Source: Nectonema munidae
Taxonomy: Eukaryota > Nematomorpha > Nectonematoida > Nectonematidae
Length of the DNA: 64,000 bases
Direction of reading: 5' to 3'
Assembly (NCBI GenBank): GCA_030549495.1
Contig: JAUIRK010000046.1
Span: 372,001-436,000, forward strand
The position numbers were made by a program, and so were the translations under genes. How positions within the stretch are numbered: position 1 is the stretch's first letter; each line of letters begins with the position of its first letter. Below, piece after piece: positions 1 to 21,700 of this stretch. The notes beneath the pieces were generated by a model that was not told where the DNA came from, searched no databases, and saw only the letters and a list, made by a program, of their open reading frames with translations.

Positions 1-2335
1 TTTTCGCCGACAAATTTTTTACAAGCTATGATTTAGTATTTTGGTGCTACAAGATATAACTTTATGTGGCACTGTTAATGGAAACAAGAGGTTTATCCCA
101 AAAATGTTGAGAGCTGACTAACTTTCTGAATGCGAAAGTAGGACAGTTTACTCTGATTATGCCTCATGCTTTATCATCACAGCATAGAAATGTACAAACA
201 AAAAAGAAAGTTTACTTTGCTACAATGAATATAAGTCTGGGGTAGATGTTGCTAATACAATGATCAAGAATAATAAATCATACAAGTCATGCCGAAGATG
301 GCCTTTAGCAGCTTTCTGTAATTATTTAGACATCGTTTGTTTAAACACGTGGATTTTAGCCCGGTATAACTCGCCCAACACTTTTCCCAACTCTATACAA
401 AGTGGTTTAAAGATTTTTATAAAAAAAACTTTCTTTCCTCTTAGCTAAAGAAGGCATGAAAGTCAATGCTTGAACTGCCTTTGCGCGTCAAATTTTTATT
501 ATCTTTTTACGGTTTTAAAGGAACGATGAACAGTCAAGTTCAAAGAGAGGTGCTTGTTATATATGTTTGAATAAAAGAATTAAAACATCAAGAAATTGCT
601 CAAAGTGCCTTCGTTTCATCTACAAAATTCACTCTAAAATTGCTTGTTCTACATGTATATAAACACTCAAATTTTTAAAAACCTCTTTTCTAAAATTTTT
701 ACTCTTTAGTTTTTGTAATAAATAAATTGAAACTATTTTTTTGCAAAAATGCTTTTTTCAAAAAGCTTAAAAATTCACAAAATGTTTACTTTTTAGTAGA
801 GTGGTCAAAAAATTCGAAAAAAAACAAGGTCCGCAGCCGGATCCCAAACACCAAATCTTCACCCTGTGTAAATCTTATATATAACATCTGAAGTAGTGAT
901 GGGGCGATTGATCGGGAATCTTTTAGATCCCGGAATTGCTTCGCTAAGAATTTCATTAGTAGTACCCTTCGATACCGCAATCTTGATCCTAAGTTCAGAT
1001 TTACTTGCCCTTCTCTATAAATAAATGAATAAGACTTTTTCTAACTATGGAATGATACATTTTTAAAAGGGGAAGTTTACTTGCTTTTTTACATAAGGAT
1101 ATATCAGTATGCGGCACTACAAAAAATGTTTGCGGCACAATATGGCCTACAGGCGAGGGCCCTGTTCTAATAATACTGTGTATTAGATTTTTTGAAGAAA
1201 AAACTTTTCTTAAAACACAGGCTAACACGATTTAGATGTATTTCGTTGCTTCAAATAAATTTTCAATTATTTATCAGCGATTCCAAATTATAATTTTTAC
1301 TAACAAACTAGCCAGCCAAAGATAATAATATATTTTCTTAATTTTGAATTTATAAAAATTGCATGTTAATTGATGGTTATGAATTCGAACGATAAAAATT
1401 TTAATTTTAAGCGGTACTCTCTTTAAATTCACTTTTTAGATTTTAAAATTTCAGTTAAAAGCTGTTTAAATCTTCACTTCTCTAGCTTTTGATTTATTGA
1501 ATTTTTAGCTTTAAAAATAGTAAGTGAATTAACTATGCCATGCATTATTTAAAAGCACCATGATTTGAAGATGTCGTCCATAGATGGCAATGGAATGATA
1601 TATAATTACTGACTTACTTGGCGTTAATCATTTATTGTAAGTGCACGTGATTTCTAGCTTCTTATATTTGATATCAAACTTTTGAATGCAATAAAGAGAA
1701 CTATTTTCTTTATATACTATAATATGATATACCAAGCATCTTCAATCTTTTATAGATTTGTCTACCCGTGAAAGCTAGTAGAATGTGTTGAATAAGCATA
1801 TTAGATCTGATAAATTCAAAATGTGTCAACTGATGCAGCTGAAGGTTTTCGTTTTAATTGTCAACATCAATGTAGCCACCTATTCGCGTATAAAATTTTA
1901 TTCATGTAAAAAAATGGGCCACACGTAAAAGTTGCGAACTAATAAAGAAAGCAAACACATGCAAAAATGCAGACCCAATGAGTAATGGAGCAGTGGGTTA
2001 AGCCCATTAGGCCAGTTTTTAGAAGATTCAGTTTACTTAAAACCAGATATATAAAAATGCACACATTTAATATTCAGATGATTTTTCTTAGAAATTAGTT
2101 GTGAACAACGTTTTTACACATCAAAATTACGCTAACAGAAAAATATACATTATATTCGACACTATAAATTGTATAAAAAAAGCATGTTAGCTTTAATAAG
2201 AGACTTATCAACTCAATTATTACTGAAAAAGCTCGACACAGGCAAGCTCATAATTTGTTCTTTACGATTTCTTTATTACGTCGTTTAGAACTCCGTGGTA
2301 TATTCTAAAGTTTTTCATGCATATTGACAGTATGG
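1..2335. other. Intron or upstream part of the PKC gene
   Basis: No exon of the PKC regulatory region or glycine loop was found. At about 893 there is a TAGTGATGGGGCGATT motif that recurs in reverse near 41720, suggesting ends of one hAT-type family. At 1148-1166 a CAGGCGAGGGCCCTG-like motif also resembles a transposon end. Confidence 0.3.
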
Positions 2336-2428
2336 ATACCATTCGCCATAATTTGCACCAGCAGCCATCCTTTAAGATTAAGAGCGTTTGCTATTTTTTA
2401 TATGAAAATGTTTTCCGAGCTTATAAGG
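2336..2428 (+). other. Possible extra exon just upstream of the PKC kinase exons
   Basis: An AG (ending 2335) and a GT (2429) bracket an open, relatively GC-rich stretch beginning MDTIRHNLHQQPSFK. Phase would fit the next PKC exon, but it lacks the expected glycine loop and its donor falls at the edge of a dispersed repeat. Weak; it may be chance. Confidence 0.2.
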
Positions 2429-2429
2429 T

Positions 2430-2476
2430 ACGCTTGAATAGTTTACGCTTTATACTATCCTACCATTATAATAAAT
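2430..2476 (+). repeat. Dispersed 47-bp repeat, copy 1
   Basis: Begins TACGCTTGAATAGTTTACGC and matches 4220-4266 with one clear mismatch. Neither copy has obvious terminal repeats, so it may be a fragment of a longer interspersed element. Confidence 0.7.
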
Positions 2477-2638
2477 TTGTCTCAATATCTTTTTATAGTT
2501 TTTTTTTAACCAAATTTTTTTATAAAAAATTTAGTTCAAGTACCTAATTCGGTTCAAATCCTGTTATAAGCGTTCTACTTTGTATATTTATCAGGAAGAT
2601 ATAAGTATTGTATGAAAGCGCTCATTTTGAAATTGTAG

Positions 2639-11177
<8,539 letters not shown>

Positions 11178-11587
11178 CAACTTCTCCTCCCAAAGCAGCG
11201 AATGGCAGTGGGCCACAAGCATTTAAGTTACCTCATGCTAACGCGTGTTCCTTGTATTCAAAGTATCTCACTCTCGTTCTCAAAAGCAGCAATATTTTTT
11301 ATACCATCTTCAATCTTGTTGCAAAACAAGACGCGTATACATTGAATAACACATTTAAATTTTACCTAAATGCTTATATTCTATCTTTAAAAATTACGTG
11401 AAACAAAATTATAATTGTGCAATATTAACTGCAAAGATGTACATATACATATTATATATACAACTCAAGTGTAATATTTTAATTAACTTTTTATTTTCAC
11501 CGTGATATCCACATGTATGAAGGAAAACATTTTATATTCTTTACGTTATATTTAATATAATAATGATGATATGAAAGAAACGTCTAT

Positions 11588-11593
11588 TTTATT
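11588..11593 (-). terminator. Polyadenylation signal for the coiled-coil gene
   Basis: AATAAA on the minus strand, 64 bp beyond the stop at 11657. Position fits a short 3' UTR. Confidence 0.45.
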
Positions 11594-11629
11594 TAAACGT
11601 TTTTTGCTTCATACTGCTTACTACTATTT

Positions 11630-11635
11630 AATAAA
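11630..11635 (+). terminator. Candidate polyadenylation signal for the PKC gene
   Basis: This is the first AATAAA noticed after the PKC stop, about 450 bp downstream. If used, the PKC 3' end would overlap the 3' end of the opposite-strand gene by a few tens of bases. Confidence 0.3.
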
Positions 11636-11656
11636 TCATTACCACCAAGGTTTCTA

Positions 11657-12025
11657 TCAGCAGCATCCATCCCTTCTAACTATTTCTTCTTCCATCGCTT
11701 TTATTTCGTCTGTGACCGCGCCAATCTGCATTTTCAAATTCAACAAGCATTCATTCAACCTTTTGTTCTCAGTAAGCTCTTTATCTTCCTCAAAATCACT
11801 ATCACGCTTTGAGCTGTTGAAGTCATCTAGTGAGAAGGGACGCGTCTCGGAACTTTCGCCTTCTGCGTCGCTATCATTTTGGTTTTTGGATAAATTCTCC
11901 AACGAATACAGTTCATTTTTTATTACCCTGCTCTCGCTTGTACACTCATCCAAAAGTTTCGATATGTCAAAGATTATCTTCGAAGCTTCTTGAATATCAT
12001 CAGATAATCGTGAAAACACCTCCAT
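11657..12025 (-). CDS. Small acidic coiled-coil protein ending in Cys-Cys
   Basis: Open frame of 122 codons that I do not recognise. The start MEVFSRLSDDIQEASKII and the segment from about residue 85 (ENKRLNECLLNLKMQIG, then AVTDEIKAMEEEIVRR) look like two amphipathic helices, probably coiled coils, separated by an acidic, Ser-rich linker (SDAEGESSETRPF, SDFEEDKE). It ends GCC-stop, a double-cysteine C terminus of the kind that is geranylgeranylated in Rab GTPases; that role here is only a guess. The frame stays open upstream of the ATG to about 12055, after a pyrimidine-rich tract ending in AG, so this may be the last exon of a longer gene rather than a single-exon gene. The GC content is higher than its surroundings, and an AATAAA lies 64 bp past the stop. 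The + strand ORF over the same bases is its shadow. Confidence 0.6.
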   Translation of the reverse strand: MEVFSRLSDDIQEASKIIFDISKLLDECTSESRVIKNELYSLENLSKNQNDSDAEGESSETRPFSLDDFNSSKRDSDFEEDKELTENKRLNECLLNLKMQIGAVTDEIKAMEEEIVRRDGCC

Positions 12026-12716
12026 TTCATCTTTTAAATACCCCCTTTCAAAATCTTAACAAATTAAAAAAGCTATTTAAGACATAAAAAAAGTGAAATA
12101 TCAAGACATCTTTTCTAGAGTACTGAGAAACTTCGTCACTTTCAATAAAATTTTATATAATTTTTACAAGCATGAAATTTATTTGTAAAATAATTATTCT
12201 TATAGATTTAATTTATTTTTTAAATATGAATATTTTTATTTATAATTAGTTAGTTCATTTCTTAGTTTTAAATAATCGAAACTTTGTAAGCGCCAAGTGT
12301 CCACAAACCTTTTAGTAAAAAATGAATATATATATATGATTAAGACACGATTCTTTTTATATCATTCTTCTTTCCCATTCAAAACATAATCAAGAACAAA
12401 AAGTTCAAATAAAAAATATTCCAATCGAGCATATAAATTAAATATATTGGGAAACCTAACCATAACCCCTGCTTTGATACAAGCTCCTGCCTTCAGACAC
12501 AGGTCTAAATTCAAACGGACACATCACTGCCAGATTAAGGTTCCTATTAAAATATATTAATGGAAATTGAAATAGGATTTTATATTCCTTTATGTGAAAA
12601 TAAAGGTATTTTGGATTCACTGATGAAAAGAAGGAAGTTTTAGATAGTGATATTAAGTTGACAAGTATCGTATTGCAATCCGAGGGAACTTTAGTATGAA
12701 AAAGCTTCGTCTAGTC

Positions 12717-13011
12717 CAGGGATCGGCAAACTTTTTTTACCCGTCGACCCCTTCATAGAACATTTGTCTTCACATCGACCCCCACCCCACATAGAAATCT
12801 TTCATAAAAGCATTAATCAGAAACCAAAAATGTTTCATATATCCTACACTATACAATATCCTAAACTATGTTTTAAAAGAAAAAGGAGATTTATTACTAC
12901 TATAAAGTAAAAAAAGCATAGAACAATTTTGTAAGTTTTTCTATCTTATCGACTCCTAAAGATCTGTTATGGACCCCCGGGGGTCGATATCGACCACTTT
13001 GCCGACCCCTG
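12717..13011. mobile_element. hAT-type MITE with perfect 8-bp target duplication
   Basis: Terminal inverted repeats CAGGGATCGGCAAACT and, at the right, AC-TTTGCCGACCCCTG. They are flanked on both sides by GTCTAGTC (12709-12716 and 13012-13019). At 295 bp it has no coding capacity. The 8-bp duplication and the CAGGG...CCCTG ends define hAT. Confidence 0.9.
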
Positions 13012-13019
13012 GTCTAGTC

Positions 13020-14789
13020 ATTCACCAACATTGCGATCTCTCACTCAAACGTAGGGGTGCAAGCGACCTCTTTGAGAAGCACTGCTTTCGATTTTTAAGA
13101 CACTTTATCAAAAGAATAGTAAAAATAATGAATATAAATTCTTTATATCATAGGAAAAGGATAAAAGTAGGATGCTATTAGAGAGAAAATTATTTGATCG
13201 AGTGAAGAATATCTGCCGTATCTAAAAATAAAATTTTAGAAAACATAATCGCTTCATTAAAAGCAGTTAACATAATTGAGGAAGTGTATTAACAAATTAA
13301 ATTTCATATAACAAAATAGACATTTTTGAAATGAATTAACCAGTTGCCAGGTTACATAGAAGGCAACAAAGAGTCTGATATGCTTAGATATTGATAAGAA
13401 ATATTGTATAGATTTTATTTATGCAAAAAAGGACTAATATAGAAATATTTAGAGAGTATTTCATAAAAAATGAGTAATAATAATAGTATTTAAAATAAGA
13501 ATATCGTCATCATTTAGGCAGAGTTCCTTGATTCTTTACTTCAAGACATGATGTATTGTCTTCCTCAATTTCTTTTTCCTGAAACTGGTTCTTCTAGTGC
13601 ACAATATTCTTAAAAAAGTGATAATTGCTTCTAATTTATATTTTTTCAATATGGAAATAAAAAGGAAATTATGTTTAATTTTTTAAGCATATGGTGTGAC
13701 ACTTCTTCAATCAAATCCAGAAGTATAAGAACTTTTTTTTAATATTTGGAGTTGGATGATTCTGTTAGTATACTTGAATCCAAAATAGGATATTTCTCCT
13801 GCAATTGCGCAACTCTGGTTAAAAATATTTAATTTCAAAATTCTTGCACCCAATATTTTCATGCCACGGTAGATGTAATTGAGACAGCTGATTTTTTAAG
13901 GATTATTGCTAACCTAAAAATTCGTTTATTTTATATGTAGTATATAAAAGATTGTGAACAAAATAAAATTTGTTTCTTGTAAAAAATATCAGCAATGTTT
14001 GTAAAACGATTGGTAAGATACGCTAGAAAAGAGAGATGTAAATGTGATTTTATGGAATATGCAGAAATTCCTAAGCATGTCAAATACTGAAAGAATTTAA
14101 TGGAAATCAAAACAATTTTGTCTTTATTTTGAAATATTTCAGAAAACACAGAACTGCGCACTTTTCTTGGCATTTCCAAGGTTGATGGTGCTCTTATCCG
14201 AACTTATGCTACAATTAAATGGCTATTAGAATTGGCAAATAGAGCCGATTCTGTTAAGATATTGAGATTTATTTGCTCTCATAGAGAAGTGTAATAAAAA
14301 TAAGAGGTGGGGCAAAAGAGGAAAGCTATTCTGAGCATGTCAAGAATACAGACGCCAAAGGTTATATTCATCTTTTTTTACTTTATTGAATTCCTGCATT
14401 AAAAAGAGTCCAATTTTGACTTATAAAATAGTGAAATAATAGTTACTACAAGATGTCTTAGTATTTAATATATCTATATACCTATATTATTCAGTTTTTA
14501 GCCTTTTGAGGTGTTATTAGAACATTTAAGGGGCTAGGTACACTACTGGTGTGATGTTTAAACGCTAGGCTTACTGTTAGTTGGAATCTTGAGAAACTGA
14601 AAGGAAGAGTTTCGACTGAAGAAATAGTGAAATAATTCGTCCGTAATAATCTTAATTTAATTGGTTAAAACAAAAAAATATCCAATAATATCAGTGTTTG
14701 AGTAGCTCTAGTGACAAAAAAGATATATTTTTTTAAAATATAGATACACTAAAAATGTTAAGTTTAGATTAGACATCCAGCAGGAAAGG
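13020..14789. other. Intergenic DNA between two hAT MITEs
   Basis: No gene recognised. At about 13850-14300 the sequence looks faintly coding on either strand but is full of stops; no family could be assigned. Confidence 0.35.
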
Positions 14790-14797
14790 ATTTAATC

Positions 14798-15307
14798 CAA
14801 GGTTTCCCAACGGGGTCCACATGGACCCCTAAGGGTCCATGGATAAAAATATAAATATTGGGGGTCCTTTTATCGTAGTAAGGGGTCCATGAAGTCTTTG
14901 CCAAAAATAAAGAATATGTAAACAAATGAGTTATCAGCATCCCCTGCTTTTTGCGCGTAATTTGACAAGCTATTTATGTAATATATTCTAAAAAGTGTAT
15001 AATAGTAAAATAAAAATCGGATGTAGGAATATTTTATATGGTTTGGACATCTAATGACCATATTACTAATTTTTATCTAATCACCATGTAGGTAACGATA
15101 ACAATTTCGTAAAATGTTAAATTACTACTGACTGAGCTACGGATACCACAATATATTTATATTTATTTTTTTGTGTAATAAGAGTTACACGTTAATTGTA
15201 CAATACAATTATTAGCGAATTATACATGTCTTATAGATCATGGGGGTCCACAGTTAATAAGGTTATCGCTGAAAGGGTCCACAAGCAAAAAAAGGTTGGG
15301 ACCCCTG
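14798..15307. mobile_element. Non-autonomous hAT-like element
   Basis: Ends CAAGGTTTCCCAAC and GGTTGGGACCCCTG, with GGGGTCCA repeats near both ends. The flanks ATTTAATC and ATTTAAAT agree at 6 of 8 positions. It is 510 bp with no intact ORF. A related GGACCC motif pair occurs near 34020-34055. Confidence 0.75.
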
Positions 15308-16970
15308 ATTTAAATCTTCTTCTGATAGAGGGTCAAAATTTCAGTTAAAATTAAATTTGCTTTTGAAAAATGTAGTACAAAAAGAATTTAGTTGATCATT
15401 TCTAATAAAACTCGTAAATTATTTAACACTTTTTTGATATTTTACAAAAATATAGAATCCGCTATTTCTAATTGAATTTCGCTTCAAATTATCATCTAAA
15501 CTTATTTTAATAGTTGGTTTATCTGAATCCTTCAGTTGAATGATCATGGGAAATGTTGCTATATGTAGGCATCTGAAGAAGGCTCAAAACCTGGAAGGAT
15601 TCTCCTCTATCTTGCGCACTACACATCTCATCGTGTTGTTTTCACCCTAGACAAGGTGTAGAGTGCATCAAGGATCATAGTGTTTATTCAGAAAGTTGAA
15701 GTATTGTGTATACCAGGATTTCTCACCGTGGGAGAATCGTGTTTTTTTATAATTATTTCGGCATTGTATAAAAATTAAAAAAAAAGTCAAAAATTCAATC
15801 AGAGAGAGATTTTTTCTAATTAAAAATGTCAGCGGAATGATCACTTATTGTTCAGAATTGAATATTTGTTTGATCTCTAAACAGGAGAATGGTTCATTAA
15901 TCCTTTTTCTTGTAATATAGAATCTGTAAAAAATTTAAAGAAGAATTTATTTAATATAAATGGATTCAAATTAAAGTTTGAAAAAAGTAAAACATTTTTT
16001 GTATTCTTTACTTTACAATGGGCGGTTTTTGAATGTTTAGGAATATGTGGGCGATTTAGAAAAAAAGGTTGAGAAAGCCTGGTGTAGACTATCGTATAGT
16101 TACTTCACAACCTCCGAAGAAGTTTCAAATGTTTTAATTTCCAACTCCCAAACTCAGTTATTATCCAGTCAAAAAAAGCGACTCATCAATACAATTGGAA
16201 TCATCAATGAATTTTAATCAAAAATAATAATTATTTTTTCTAATTAAAAATCATGTTTCATCAGGTACAATTAGCTTTGTAATTATACTTATGATGCGAA
16301 AAAAATTATAATTCAACTTAATTTTTTAATGCGATCAGGCACAATCATTTACTCTGACTTATGGAATGTAATTTGATATTTTAACTTTTAGACATAGTAA
16401 CTCCTCTCACATTCAATATTGCTATGAAAACATGTAGTTCAAAATTGATAATTTCCATAGCGTCACATAAAATAAGTTTAGTTTCACACTTAGGCAAAGT
16501 TTATTAATTTGAAGATATAGAAATCAATAAAAAGTATCGACGAACTCAAAAATAACCTTTTATAACAGATCTTTTAGATTTTAATGTAGGGCCTAGTGCC
16601 TCTTTTTTTTTGCTTTTGTTTTAGAGTTTTTTGGTATATTGCTAACTCTGTTTAAAAATAATTTCTTTTTTAGGAATATATTGAGTTTCAAATAGAATCG
16701 ACAACAAATAACATAAATTCTAATCTAAATTATGTAGAAACCTAACCATATCCTAACCTAATGGAATGCCCCCTCCCCCACTTGAAATTTTTTTTCTGGT
16801 TAGGGGTCTACGTACATAGATATGAAGTCTATTGGCTATTAATCATCTCAAAGGCATTTTTATTGACTGATTTTTTTGTGAAAAAAAACTGGAAAAATTG
16901 AATTTTCTCCTAGGCTTGAGGAAAAATTTTCACCCGTATGACAATTTCTGAAACTTGACAGCCCTACTAG

Positions 16971-17574
16971 CAGGGCCGCCGTATCAAGGAGAGCAGTGGG
17001 GTGGGGGGGGGGGCAATTGCCCCGGGGCGCCATTTCATTGCAACTGAAGTCAACGCAGTAGAGCTTGAGATTGAAATTGAGGACATTCAAATGTTTTTGA
17101 AACCTCAGAAGGAAAAACTGGCAAACGCTATGGAGTTCCTGTCCTTGCACTCAAAACTCTGTTCGAATCTACAAGTGGCTTTGAGGATCATGCTGACAAT
17201 TGAAACTTCTATTGCATCCTGTGAAAGGTCATTCAGCAAGCTAAAACTTATTAAGTCCTATCTAAGGAGCACTATGGGGCAAGCCGGCCTCTAAAGCTCT
17301 TATGAGCATTGAGAAAGAAGTTCTCGATTGTGTTGATTTTGACGAAGTCGTCGATAATTTTGCTTCTGCTAAAACACGAAAAATGAACATCTAATGGAGA
17401 CTGTCTTCGATTCAGATAGTATATATCTGAATTATGTGGCTTAATAAAAATGTGAGCATTTTTTTTTTCTAAATGACTTTTTAAGCCAGAATGGGGTGGG
17501 GATGAGTGAGAAAAGAAAGGGGCTCCATTCAGGAACTTTGCTTTGGGGCGCCATAATCCCTTGATACGGCCCTG
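16971..17574 (+). mobile_element. Internally deleted hAT element
   Basis: Terminal repeats CAGGGCCGCCGTATCAAGG and CCTTGATACGGCCCTG; flanks CCTACTAG and CCTGCTAG (7 of 8). At 604 bp it keeps only the C-terminal dimerisation part of the transposase between short ends. Confidence 0.88.
17042..17394 (+). pseudogene. hAT transposase C-terminal dimerisation domain (remnant)
   Basis: Reads SIASCERSFSKLKLIKSYLR then STMGQ, the typical hAT C-terminal signature. One frameshift near 17275 separates this from ALMSIEKEVLDCVDFDEVVDNF-like residues and the final RKMNI stop at 17392. The same family tail occurs at 60829-60995 on the other strand. The N-terminal two-thirds of the transposase, including the catalytic core, is missing. 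Confidence 0.85.
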
Positions 17575-18550
17575 CCTGCTAGTATCCCATTATACATAAA
17601 AAGTTAAGATAGAAGACATCCATAATTTGAAAAAGATAAATAAAATGTATTTCACTAATTAAAACAATAAATAAATATTTAGCGGTTATTACAAAATTAA
17701 AACTTATTTTAGGAAAAAAAATTCAAACAACTTTCTTTTTAAGATTGAGACAAAAAATGTAGTTGATAAAAAGAATAAATTGTTTCTCGTCAAGATAAAA
17801 AAAAAGGGAGTTGTTAATTGGGGAGTTTATAATATATAATAAGAAAGTTCAATGATTTGTAAGATATTAAGGATACGTGATTTATAGGAGCAGGATATCT
17901 TAGTATTCTTATCTTGAAAACCTTGAAATAAATTGAATCTGTCAAAGAATACGGGCTAAAAAAGATTTATTTTTCAAAATTTATTATAAAATGTTGGTCC
18001 AATGAACATTCTACCATTTTTACCATAAATAACAGTTGCACTTTAAGGTCCAAATATATCCAAACCTGTGGATAACTACAGGGATTTTGTCAAATCGAAT
18101 TACAATGTAATTGTGACTTACTCCTTATTATTTTTCACCAATTATTGAAACTGATGGTCATAATTGCTCTTCATATTAAGAAGAAGAAGTAATTTATTAA
18201 TTTTAGTAATCTATGTATATTTAACTTATTCTTTTAATATTTAAATTTCTTTTCATCTGTTTGGGTGTATTTGGGTAAAAAGTCTCATCTGTTTTGGAAT
18301 TTTATTAGTACACTAAGGATAGAAAGTTAACTAATTATAAAAATTTGGCTCTGAAAGCGAAATCAGAATCAATGTGAAGGCTAATCACTTTCACACAGAA
18401 TTATCACGGAAAAATGGCTGAGATCAATTTATTACAAAAAAAATAGAGCTAATAATTTTTTCTCAATGTCTATTCTTCCCATTTATCAACAGGCCTGGTT
18501 CATACCAAATAATTTCGTTACGTAAATATACTCTGTAATAAGACCCATTG

Positions 18551-18743
18551 ATTGGTTAGTTGGTTGGTTGAATATCAAAGCACTTTCAGCCGTAACGCTA
18601 TATGCTCGTATTGTGCTTGAGATGGTTAATCACAGTTTTTGTGAATTTGTTTATAAGAGTCGAGACTCGAGAGCCTTGGGGATCGAACCCAGACCTTCAA
18701 CTGTTAAGCTGAGACGTCCACCCTAACAACAATTGAAGCTCAC
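18551..18743 (-). mobile_element. tRNA-derived SINE with 12-bp target duplication
   Basis: Read on the minus strand it has an A-box-like GTCTCAGCTTAAC and a B box GGTTCGATCC, then a non-tRNA body ending in an AACCAACCA-type simple tail. Flanked by TAAGACCCATTG at 18539-18550 and 18744-18755. No target-primed partner LINE was identified. Confidence 0.82.
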
Positions 18744-18755
18744 TAAGACCCATTG

Positions 18756-21700
18756 GCATTTATAATTAAATTTTTAAATTTTAATATTTAGCAGCTAAAT
18801 TACTAAGAAAGAAATAAAAACTTATCTTCCTTGGATGAAATTTTGATTTCAAAGTGCACTAATCTCCTATTTACCACACACTAGGACAATACATGCTACT
18901 TTAAATAAAAAAAATTACCGCGCCGTGTTCAATTATTCGCTGGCTATCAGGACACTGCCCATGCAGAGCATATATCCTACGAATTAAAATTAGAGAAAGT
19001 CCATACTGTAGGATGTAATAGAAACGTCATTCATCTTTACATCTCAGATCTTTTAAGACGCAACCTTTTTTGCTTAATAGATCACTAACAGCACTTTTAG
19101 ATCTTCTTTTACTTCCAACATTGCTAAAAAATTTTGCAACCCTTATTGACACCATTGAAACGACTCTCAATACAATGAAAACCATATAACAAACTAATCT
19201 GCCTTCTTTTATTTTCAATTTTAGAATAAAACTTCTAATACTCCCCTATATCTATCCACATCTCAACCTTCCAACCCACTTTCAAGCTTACGCCAGCATA
19301 TCAGCACCCGTTGGAAAGTGCTTTGAAATCTACCTACCTTCCTTCAGACCGTTTTTGTTACTTGTAATTAAATATATTGAATGTTTAACATAGATAAATT
19401 GAATTATTTAAAAATAATTGGCATGTAAATTTAAAATATATTCAGTATTTGAAAGCGCGAGTAACCCAATTAAATGCTATGCATTTGCAAAGTTATACTT
19501 TTTATTTTTACTTATCACCCATAACTGAATAAATGGAAGGCATGTCACAATTGAACTCAAGATCACTAAATCAAGATTAACGCTAACGGCACTAGTTAAG
19601 GAGGGTTGAAAAAATAAGTTTTAAAATACGAGTGGCAAATTTTATTTTTTGTTAGAATTTTTTATACTGGTTTTATCGAAATCAAAAATGATTCTGCTTT
19701 CGTACCAATTAAATTCAAAATATTTAAAAACCTTAATTTTTATGTAACAAAATTTCAAAATAAACAGGTTTGTAACCTATTTTAAATATAGTAATCCTTA
19801 TTTTTGAGTATAAAATTAATGATTTTTAAATATGTTTTAGAAATTTTAAATATACCTTATCTGATTATAATTTTAAAAATATTAATTTATTATTTGTGTG
19901 GATTTTCTAGGAATAATAAATGATTATAATTTTATTTAACAATCTAGTTGGTGATTTTAACATATTTTCAGTAAATTTGTAATATGAAGATTGTCTAATC
20001 ATATAAGCCTCTAAAACAGTTATACTCTTTTTGTTTCTATTTCTGATTCTGACATTCATAATATTTTTATAATTTGAAAAATATTTTTTCTCTCGATGCA
20101 AATGGGTGATTCAATGAGTTTGGGGGAGGGTGGACAAGGGGCTCGTGCTTCGACATAATTTTTTGACTCTTTTACATGAAATGATATGATAAACATAGAT
20201 GTAATTGTAATTGTATATGATAAAGTAGATCGATATTAAATTTAATTGAAGAAATATCAAAGAACACAGAACTAGAATCACATCGAGAAATATTACTGGT
20301 ACATGTTTTTTTATCTCTTAGAACTTTGTAGTTTATTTTATTAAGTTTTATGTCTAGATAATTATCTAAATAAATGTGAAGTTGTTTTCACTTCTAATCA
20401 TATATAAATAATTATGGAATCTAATATACAGAGTATGAACAAAAGCGGTTTGCACTTTAAAATGTTTTTAACTTTATACTTGCGATAGAAGGGATATGCA
20501 ATTTTTATTTTCTATTTATTTAAATTTTGACATGTTCACTATCATCTGTAATACAAAACTAAGAAAATGGTCTACCTTTTCCAATCTGCCTGTCATGAGA
20601 TATCTGATTTAAAAACTGCCTAACTCGCAGAGCAAAATAGCAAGATGCTTCATCTTTTTGAAAAACTGTATTAGATCAGGTAAAAAGTAATTCACTATCC
20701 TTTTTAAGTAACAAAAAAGAAAGAACATATAATTTGATATTTTCCCTAATCACATCATACATTAACTTTAGGAGAGTCTCTTTTATGTTCAACAGTTTTA
20801 TCTAGGTTTCAGTTCCCCAAATCCGGCAGTTATGTTTGTTGACCTTGCCACTAAGATAAAATCTGATGAGAGAAAGTGAGCTCTCTTTGATCCTTTAATA
20901 ATATATGATGCAATTAGATTTTATAATCTTTCGTGCAAAGTACTGTTCGCGGAATCTTTTGCACAGTGGACTTGGAACTGCTCAACTCTAGGGATTCTCG
21001 TCTTAACTTTTTGGCATGCTAGACTTTCTTTATTGACACGTGGCACCAGACTGGCATATCATGAACCGAGTTTTTTTCAATTTTTTCATCCATTTGACAA
21101 TAGAGGACTCACTCCGACCCGATTCCAAGTACTTAAAAAAGCTAGCTCCGACTCCCGAAGTTTATTAGATACCAACTCCGACTCTTCTCCTATTAGATTT
21201 CCTTCCATCTAATATAATAATAGTGTAAAGAGTTGTGTTATAAGAGTTTATAAATGTATATGGCATGATATAAAAGAAGAAAACAGTTTTAAATTTAACA
21301 TTAATGTGCGACTTTGATAAAATGAATGGATAAATTTGAAATTAATCGAAAATGGATATCTGCTAAAAAATTTATGATAAAAAGAGAAAATAATTGGAGA
21401 ATGAAATATATAGTTATTTAAGCTCTGGGAAAATATAAAATAATGACTGTCCATTTGAATGCTGGAAAAACGAAAAGCGAAGTTTCAAATATTTGAATTT
21501 GTTAGCTCCAAAATATTTGCCCTGCTCTTCTTCAGCTATTTATATCTCATGTTTTTACATTATAATTTTTTTTCAATTAATAAAAGACATATTATTAAAA
21601 AATGATGCTCTAATTTTTTTTCAATTAATAAAAGACATATTATTAAAAAATGATGCTCTAAAAACAAAAACTTTAGATTTATTATAAAAAATTGCGTATT

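Noticed and set aside
11571-12087. Plus-strand ORFs of 140 and 85 codons
   Set aside because: Antisense shadows of the coiled-coil gene, whose composition and poly(A) signal favour the minus strand.
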